Below the pieces are notes generated by a model, which was given only the letters and a program-made list of their open reading frames with translations, was not told the DNA's origin and searched no databases. A stretch of 6,416 nt of DNA from Candidatus Ratteibacteria bacterium (GTDB lineage Bacteria > CAIJMQ01): positions 1 through 6,416 of the forward strand of contig JAQURI010000091.1 in assembly GCA_028715665.1 (NCBI GenBank), in the 5' to 3' direction. The translations under genes were made by a program, and so were the position numbers. This document shows, piece by piece, positions 1 through 4,227 of the stretch (positions within the stretch are counted from its first letter, which is position 1; the number at the start of each line of letters is the position of its first letter).

Positions 1-430
1 CAATGTCTGTCAGTATCGTTCCCTGAAGGAGATATTTTGCCCCGCTTTCTCTTACCAATTTTGCGAATATATTTTTATAGAACGTTTGGGTCAGTGCCTC
101 CCGTTTTTCTTCGGGGTCCGTTATGCCTTTGAAAGCGTCGAAAAATTCTTTCTTTGCGTCAACGAGCTGGACATTTACTCCCAATTTTTGGAATATAGAA
201 ACGATTTTTGCCGGTTCGCCTTCTCTCATTATGCCGTTATCTATAAAATATGTTTTCAGCCGTTTTCCCAATGCTTTATGAGCAAGAAGCGTGACGGCGG
301 AGGAATCAACTCCGCCGGACAAGGCATTGATAGCTACTCCGTTGCCTACAATGGAAGAAATCTCGTCGGCTTTTTGTTTTATGAATTTTTCAGGATTTAA
401 TTTTTCCGGTGTTATTTCCTGGATTGGCAT
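1..430 (-). CDS. GuaA C-terminal-like / ExsB-family PP-loop ATP pyrophosphatase (3' end outside window)
   Basis: The first 143 residues are visible; the gene continues beyond the left edge. An N-type PP-loop, SGGVDSS, lies at residues 38-44, followed by FIDNGIMREGEP (about 62-73), TDPEEKR and LLQGTILTD near the visible end. This is the layout of the ATP pyrophosphatase domain of GMP synthase, which adenylates XMP before amination. The PP-loop begins only about 37 residues after the start, so the roughly 200-residue glutaminase domain of ordinary bacterial GuaA is absent. The protein is either a split GMP synthase subunit, as in archaea, or, more likely, a member of the GuaA-like group often labelled ExsB family, whose role is not established. 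The GTILTD motif where GuaA usually has GTIYPD favours the latter. The ATG at 428-430 is preceded by AAAGGAG at 437-443 with 6-nt spacing, and the ACT gene lies 61 nt upstream on the same strand. Confidence 0.85.
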   Translation of the reverse strand, partial: MPIQEITPEKLNPEKFIKQKADEISSIVGNGVAINALSGGVDSSAVTLLAHKALGKRLKTYFIDNGIMREGEPAKIVSIFQKLGVNVQLVDAKKEFFDAFKGITDPEEKREALTQTFYKNIFAKLVRESGAKYLLQGTILTDI

Positions 431-436
431 TTATAT

Positions 437-443
437 CTCCTTT
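437..443 (-). promoter_or_regulatory. Ribosome binding site of the PP-loop gene
   Basis: The minus strand reads AAAGGAG followed by six bases (ATATAA) and ATG. This fixes the start of the PP-loop gene and shows that it begins without an N-terminal glutaminase domain. A 6-bp inverted repeat (TATCTC at 434-439 and GAGATA at 453-458, 13 nt apart) overlaps the site and could partly mask it in the mRNA. A match that short may be chance. Confidence 0.75.
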
Positions 444-491
444 ACCCCGTTAGAGATAGTTCCGATGTCATGTTGGAGCGTAAATGTGTTG

Positions 492-884
492 TTATTTTTT
501 CAATATTTTGTCCGCTTTTTGGGGATCCGAGACCGAAAATATGCACATTGCCTCTTTTGCTTTTTCGTGGACGCTCCCATAAGCATAATCTATATTGATA
601 TTTGCTCTGGATAATTTTTCGGTGACTTCGGCCAATATGCCCGGTTTGTTGGCGCAATTTATCGCAAGGACATCTCTTATATGAATCAGCAGCCCGAGTT
701 TTTTAAGCGCAGCAGTTGCTTTTGCAACGTTATTTACTACAAGACGTATCGCACCCGTGTCGGCTGTGTCCACGATAGAAATAGCCAAAATGTTTACTTT
801 ACTATTGGCTATCGTTTTGCATAATTTTGCCAATTGCCCGGGTTTGTTCTCCAGGTATACCGTTAACTGTTTATGTATCGACAT
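492..884 (-). CDS. Tandem ACT-domain protein, probable amino-acid sensor
   Basis: The 130-residue protein consists of two ACT domains in series and nothing else. The first spans about residues 5-65 (LTVYLENKPGQLAKL, then NILAISIVDT and GAIRLVV). The second spans about 70-128 (LAINCANKPGILAEV, then NINIDYAYGSV and MCIFSV). Each contains the N-K-P-G-x-L turn typical of the ligand-binding loop between the first strand and first helix. ACT domains bind small ligands, usually amino acids, and control a partner enzyme. Small double-ACT proteins of about 130-145 residues are widespread in bacteria, often beside an acyl-CoA ligase gene, but no such gene is here. The target is unknown; the PP-loop gene 61 nt downstream is the only candidate partner visible. 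The ATG has an excellent ribosome site. The protein is soluble, with no signal peptide or membrane segment. Confidence 0.88.
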   Translation of the reverse strand: MSIHKQLTVYLENKPGQLAKLCKTIANSKVNILAISIVDTADTGAIRLVVNNVAKATAALKKLGLLIHIRDVLAINCANKPGILAEVTEKLSRANINIDYAYGSVHEKAKEAMCIFSVSDPQKADKILKK

Positions 885-889
885 GCTTA

Positions 890-896
890 CCTCCTT
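890..896 (-). promoter_or_regulatory. Ribosome binding site of the ACT gene
   Basis: The minus strand reads AAGGAGG five bases before the ATG at 882-884. This near-perfect Shine-Dalgarno settles the start and contrasts with the phosphoesterase gene, which has none. Confidence 0.85.
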
Positions 897-911
897 TTAA
901 TGCAACATAAG

Positions 912-1030
912 TTTATCAGGTTACCAGATTATTAGGTTGTAGGTTTCAGGAGAACAGGATATCAGGAATTATATACCTGACACCCTGATATTCTGAATCC
1001 CTGCTTGCTGATTTCCTGATGCCCTGTTCC
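912..1030. repeat. Iterated inverted repeat of about 8-nt CAGG/CCTG units
   Basis: This block nearly fills the spacer between the phosphoesterase and ACT genes. On the plus strand its left half is a run of degenerate units ending in CAGG or similar (TTATCAGG, TTACCAG, ATTATTAGG, GTTTCAGG, AACAGG, ATATCAGG). After an AT-rich centre (about 967-975) the right half is the complementary series (CCTGACA, CCCTGATA, TTCTGAAT, then CCCTG, TTTCCTGA, TGCCCTG). The best single stem pairs CAGGATATCAGG (955-966) with CCTGATATTCTG (984-995): 12 bp with one G-T pair. Several other registers pair almost as well. No U-run follows on the minus strand, so it does not look like a terminator for the gene upstream. 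No coding sequence was seen in this spacer. Confidence 0.75.
968..997 (-). promoter_or_regulatory. Possible sigma-70-type promoter for the ACT/PP-loop genes
   Basis: On the minus strand a perfect TATAAT lies at 973-968, at the unpaired centre of the CAGG/CCTG inverted repeat. TTCAGA, four of six matches to TTGACA, lies at 997-992 with an 18-nt spacer. Transcription would start near 961 and give a leader of roughly 75 nt before the ACT start. The -35 match is weak and AT-rich centres produce TATAAT by chance, so this is a suggestion only. Confidence 0.3.
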
Positions 1031-1041
1031 CTTTTTTTATT

Positions 1042-1452
1042 TTACCTAACGTTTTTCTTGAAGAGAAGCCAGTTTTTGCCAGAGCGGGATACCCTACGTG
1101 GTATCCCATTGTTGCCTTTAAATTTCACCAGGCAATACGTGCCTTTTAGTTTTTTGCCTTTTAGTTCAAAAATTATTTCCCAATCTTCAAATTTAGATGG
1201 AATATAATACCCCTTATCCCATATTTCTACAAGTCCGGCGCCGTATGAACCTTCGGCAATTTTGCCCTCGAAATCTGCATAATCCAAGGGATGGTCTTCC
1301 ACCTGGATTGCCAGGCGTTTTACGCCTATTTCTTTCGGCGGTTCTTTCGGGACTGCCCAACTTTTCAAGACCCCGTCTTTCTCAAGCCGCAAATCATAAT
1401 GCAGATGGGAGGCGTGGTGTTTGTGAATAACGAAAATTAAGTTTTTAGTCAT
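1042..1452 (-). CDS. Stand-alone LigD-type DNA 3'-phosphoesterase
   Basis: This 136-residue protein matches the N-terminal phosphoesterase module of DNA ligase D, which trims 3'-phosphates and 3'-terminal ribonucleotides to leave an extendable 3'-OH. The visible signature is KHHASHLHYDLRLE (11-24), DGVLKSWAVPK (26-36), VEDHPLDYADFEG (51-63), YGAGLVEIWDKG (70-81) and LKGTYCLVKF with NWLLFKK at the end. By alignment with Pseudomonas LigD, the metal and phosphate ligands correspond to H12, H18, D20, R22, H54 and Y58, and all are present. The ligase and primase-polymerase modules of full LigD are absent; stand-alone versions are known in bacteria and archaea. About ten residues (roughly 115-125, GIPRRVSRSG) interrupt the usually short link before NWLLFKK and are encoded by a palindromic element. 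The ATG at 1450-1452 is the only start before an in-frame stop, but no Shine-Dalgarno precedes it. polA lies 108 nt upstream. Confidence 0.9.
   Translation of the reverse strand: MTKNLIFVIHKHHASHLHYDLRLEKDGVLKSWAVPKEPPKEIGVKRLAIQVEDHPLDYADFEGKIAEGSYGAGLVEIWDKGYYIPSKFEDWEIIFELKGKKLKGTYCLVKFKGNNGIPRRVSRSGKNWLLFKKNVR
1084..1108 (+). repeat. Palindromic element, copy 1, inside the phosphoesterase gene
   Basis: Perfect 8-bp arms GGGATACC (1086-1093) and GGTATCCC (1100-1107) flank the 6-nt spacer CTACGT. The 25-bp block 1084-1108 matches the minus strand of 2096-2120 at 23 of 25 positions. It lies in frame, encoding residues 116-122 (GIPRRVS) and flanks of the phosphoesterase. Relative to transcription its orientation is opposite to the polA copy. 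Confidence 0.85.
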
Positions 1453-1461
1453 GGAAATAAC

Positions 1462-1548
1462 AAAAAGGCACTAAGGCACATAGGCACAAAGTTTTTTGGA
1501 TTTTCCTGTATTTTCTTAGTGCCTCTGTTACTCTGTGCCTTTGTGCCT
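1462..1548. repeat. Iterated inverted repeat of GGCAC/GTGCC units, possible polA terminator
   Basis: On the plus strand the left arm holds three units (AAGGCACT, AAGGCACA, AGGCACAAAG). The right arm holds the complementary series (CTTAGTGCCT, CTCTGTGCC, TTTGTGCCT). Two perfect 10-bp pairings exist: AGGCACTAAG (1466-1475) with CTTAGTGCCT (1515-1524), and AGGCACAAAG (1482-1491) with CTTTGTGCCT (1539-1548). The arms can also stack as one long imperfect hairpin around an AT-rich loop (about 1492-1514). Read from the polA side, the hairpin ends in GCC and five U residues (1466-1462), so it could terminate polA transcription. It ends only ten bases before the phosphoesterase ATG. It fills most of the 108-nt spacer, in which no gene was seen. 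Confidence 0.75.
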
Positions 1549-1560
1549 GGATTTCTCATT

Positions 1561-4227
1561 TCAGTGCGCTTCAAACCAATTTTCTCCGGTATTTATAGTT
1601 ACTTTCAGAGGAATGTTCAAATGTATTGCATTCTCCATACATTCTTTTACTGTTTCCGACACGATGCCGACTTCCTTTTCAGGCACTTCAAAAAGAAGTT
1701 CGTCATGAATCTGCAGCAACATTTTCGTATTAAGTGCCTTTTTCTTTAGTTTCCTATGTATATCCAGCATCGCAAGCTTTATGACTTCTGCCGCAGTTCC
1801 CTGAATGGGCGTGTTTATCGCTTCTCTTTCTGCTTGCAGCCGCAGAGTTTTATTATCGGAATTAATGTTTTTGATTTCTCTTTTCCTGCCCGTCAGCGTG
1901 GTAACGTAACCTTTTTCCTTTGTGCTTGTAAGTATTTCGTCAATTAATTTTTTTACGCCCCGGTGGCTTGAAAAATAAGTGTCTATAATCGTTTTTGCGG
2001 TTTGCTCGTCGCTTCCTATATTTTGCGCGAGCCCGTAAGGACTTATTCCGTATATTATCCCGAAATTTACCGCTTTTGCTTTTCTTCTGTCGTCCTGGGA
2101 TACCACGTAGGATATCCCACCATGGTGCGTGATTTTATTTTCCGGTATGTTAAAAAGATGAATCGCGGTTTCAGTATGAATATCCTTTTCATCAAGGAAT
2201 GCTTTCGTTAAGAGTTCATCTTTGGAGAAATGCGCCATTATCCTGAGTTCTATCTGCGAATAATCCGCAGATAGTAAAACTTTGCCTTTCTCCGCTATAA
2301 AAGCTTTCCTTATTTCTTTTGCGCGTTCTGCTCTTATCGGTATGTTTTGGAGGTTCGGATTTGAAGAGGAGAGCCGTCCCGTTGCGGTTCCTATTTGGTG
2401 AAAAGAGGTGTGAATCCTTCCTGTTTTCGGATTAATGGCCTGAATTAAAGGAACTACAAATCCGTCTTTTAGTTTTGCCAGATTCCTGTATTCTATGATT
2501 TTATTTATAATCGGATGTTTGTCTTTTAAAGTTTCCAGCACAAAAGAAGAAGTCGAATAATAACCTGTTTTAGATTTCCGTTTTAATGCGAGTTTTAATT
2601 TTTCGAACAAAATATCGGATAGCTGCTGCGGAGAGTTGAGATTGAATATTTGTCCTGCAAGTTCATGAATCTCCTGCGATATTGTTTCTATTTCTCTGGC
2701 CAGTTCCGACGCCAGATAATCGAGATATTCTTTGTCCACTTTCACTCCGGTTATTTCCATGTCTGCAAGCACGCTTATAAGCGGCACCTCGATTTCGTAG
2801 AAAACCTTATCTAAATTTTCCTTTTCCAGTAAAGGCAAAAGTTTATTTTTTAATCGCAGCGTAAAATCGGCGTCGTCGCAGGAATAATCGGTGACTTTTT
2901 CGATATCTATTTCAGCGATGCTTTTCTTATCGCCGACAAGCTCTTCGTAGGAAAGCATTTTATAGCCCAGATATTTTAAAGCCAAGTATTTTAGGCTGTG
3001 TTCTCCCCTTACAGGATTTAGAAGGTGCGATGCAATCATCGTGTCGAAATTTATGTCCTTAATCTCAAGCCCCGCTCTTTTCAAAACCGTGTAATCGTAT
3101 TTTATGTTTTGTCCGATTTTTTTGATTTTCGGATTTTGTAATACGGGTCTTAACCGCTGCAAAACCGATTTTAAGTCCAGTTGTTTGGGTGCGCCCAAAT
3201 ATTTATGCGCGAGGGGAATGTAATATGCTTCTCCTTCTCTGAAAGACAGCGAAATTCCTACCACATTCGCGCGGGTAGGGGAGGCAGAAGTGGTTTCCGT
3301 GTCTACGGCTATTTCCGAAACGCCGGAAATTTTCTTTATTAAATTGTCGAGTTCATTTTCCGTAAGAATGGTTTTGTAATTGGCATGTTCGGGTTTTTTA
3401 TAATCGATAAAATTCATAAGTAACTGCAAAAGCCCCAAACTCTTGAATACTTTCGTTATTTTTTCGATGTTATAAGGTTTCAGCGCATATTCTTCCAAAT
3501 CAAAATCAATCGGGATTTTTTTGTTTATCAACGCTATGTTTTTATAAAGTCGTAAAGCGCTTGACTGTTCTTTCAAGTTCTGTGCTTTTTCGATAATGTT
3601 TTCTATATTTGAATATTCTTTCAGAAGTTCAATCGCTTTCTTTTCGCCTATACCTTCTATGCCTGGAATATTTGCTTCTTTTTCTCCCGTAAGCGCCAAA
3701 AAATCTGGGATTTGTTCGGGGCTTACGCCAATTTCTTGCTTGATATTTTCGTTACTATAAACTTTATAATCCTGAAACGGGTTTATAACCCTGATATTTT
3801 CCGATATTAACTGCAAAACATCCTTGTTGCTGGAAATGATTATGATTTCCAAATTTCGTTTAGAAGAACTTTCCGCCAATTTTCCGATTAAATCCGATGC
3901 TTTATATCCCTTTTTCTGCACGACAAGAATATTAAGCGCTTTCAGGATTTTTTTAAAAGATGCGATTTCTTTCAAAAGAGATGTTGACATAGAAGGGTGG
4001 GATGTCGATAACGTGAATGTGGATTTTTTTATTTTTGCAGGGGACGGCTTATCGAAGACGACCGCGCAATATGTCGGTTTATAATCTTTCAGTATTTTCA
4101 GTATTATTTTCGCAAACAGAGATATCGGAGATTCTCTTTTTCCTAATTCGAAAGGAATTGACGCAAGAGAATAATAGCTCTTATACGCCAGAGCGTTTCC
4201 GTGGATAAGTAAAAATCTATTCGTCAT
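1561..4227 (-). CDS. polA: DNA polymerase I, with a degenerate 5'-nuclease domain
   Basis: This full-length, 888-residue family A DNA polymerase fills gaps in replication and repair. Order of domains: 5'-nuclease (about 1-270), 3'-5' exonuclease (about 300-480) and polymerase (about 490-888). The polymerase motifs are intact: DYSQIELR with D655 (motif A), RRKAKAVNFGIIYG from R714 with K718, F722 and Y726 (motif B), and QIHDE with H841, D842 and E843 (motif C). The proofreading motifs are also intact: DTETTS with D309 and E311, GQNIKYD with D378, and YSCDDAD with Y448 and D452. In the 5'-nuclease domain most metal ligands are replaced (H9, K109, S111, N134, E182, A185), although the helix-three-turn-helix GIEGIGEKKA survives. 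An in-frame palindromic element adds about ten residues (701-710) just before motif B. The ATG lies inside the end of the lptD-like gene (11-nt overlap) with no clear Shine-Dalgarno, so coupled translation is likely. Confidence 0.96.
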   Translation of the reverse strand: MTNRFLLIHGNALAYKSYYSLASIPFELGKRESPISLFAKIILKILKDYKPTYCAVVFDKPSPAKIKKSTFTLSTSHPSMSTSLLKEIASFKKILKALNILVVQKKGYKASDLIGKLAESSSKRNLEIIIISSNKDVLQLISENIRVINPFQDYKVYSNENIKQEIGVSPEQIPDFLALTGEKEANIPGIEGIGEKKAIELLKEYSNIENIIEKAQNLKEQSSALRLYKNIALINKKIPIDFDLEEYALKPYNIEKITKVFKSLGLLQLLMNFIDYKKPEHANYKTILTENELDNLIKKISGVSEIAVDTETTSASPTRANVVGISLSFREGEAYYIPLAHKYLGAPKQLDLKSVLQRLRPVLQNPKIKKIGQNIKYDYTVLKRAGLEIKDINFDTMIASHLLNPVRGEHSLKYLALKYLGYKMLSYEELVGDKKSIAEIDIEKVTDYSCDDADFTLRLKNKLLPLLEKENLDKVFYEIEVPLISVLADMEITGVKVDKEYLDYLASELAREIETISQEIHELAGQIFNLNSPQQLSDILFEKLKLALKRKSKTGYYSTSSFVLETLKDKHPIINKIIEYRNLAKLKDGFVVPLIQAINPKTGRIHTSFHQIGTATGRLSSSNPNLQNIPIRAERAKEIRKAFIAEKGKVLLSADYSQIELRIMAHFSKDELLTKAFLDEKDIHTETAIHLFNIPENKITHHGGISYVVSQDDRRKAKAVNFGIIYGISPYGLAQNIGSDEQTAKTIIDTYFSSHRGVKKLIDEILTSTKEKGYVTTLTGRKREIKNINSDNKTLRLQAEREAINTPIQGTAAEVIKLAMLDIHRKLKKKALNTKMLLQIHDELLFEVPEKEVGIVSETVKECMENAIHLNIPLKVTINTGENWFEAH
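2096..2120 (-). repeat. Palindromic element, copy 2, inside polA
   Basis: On the plus strand GGGATACC (2097-2104), spacer ACGTAG and GATATCCC (2111-2118) form a palindrome with one arm mismatch. The minus strand of 2096-2120 equals the plus strand of 1084-1108 at 23 of 25 positions. In polA it encodes residues 704-710 (GISYVVS). With the flanking HHG this makes an insertion of about ten residues between ENKIT and QDDRRKAK, where E. coli and Taq Pol I have a link of only a few residues. Confidence 0.85.

Noticed and set aside
434..458. 6-bp inverted repeat masking the ribosome site of the PP-loop gene, as a riboswitch or thermosensor
   Set aside because: Six base pairs with a 13-nt loop is too little to claim regulation; mentioned only as a possible minor effect.
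442..657. Minus-strand open frame of 71 codons overlapping the ACT gene and its downstream spacer
   Set aside because: It lies mostly within the ACT gene in another frame, has no ribosome site and resembles no family I know.
1208..1226. Partial look-alike of the palindromic element (GGGATA and GGTAT on the minus strand) in the phosphoesterase gene
   Set aside because: It is not palindromic, and it encodes WDKGYYIP, which fits the normal family motif.
912..1548. CRISPR array or integron-like attachment sites
   Set aside because: The units are only 7-10 nt, degenerate, mirrored instead of direct, and have no uniform spacers or nearby integrase.
1519..1749. Plus-strand open frames opposite polA, the phosphoesterase and lptD-like genes
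   Set aside because: All are antisense shadows of well-supported minus-strand genes, with composition unlike real proteins and no ribosome sites.
3184..3199. Perfect inverted repeat TTTGGG-TGCG-CCCAAA in polA
   Set aside because: It encodes YLGAPKQL, a normal conserved stretch of Pol I, so it is ordinary coding sequence and not an inserted element.
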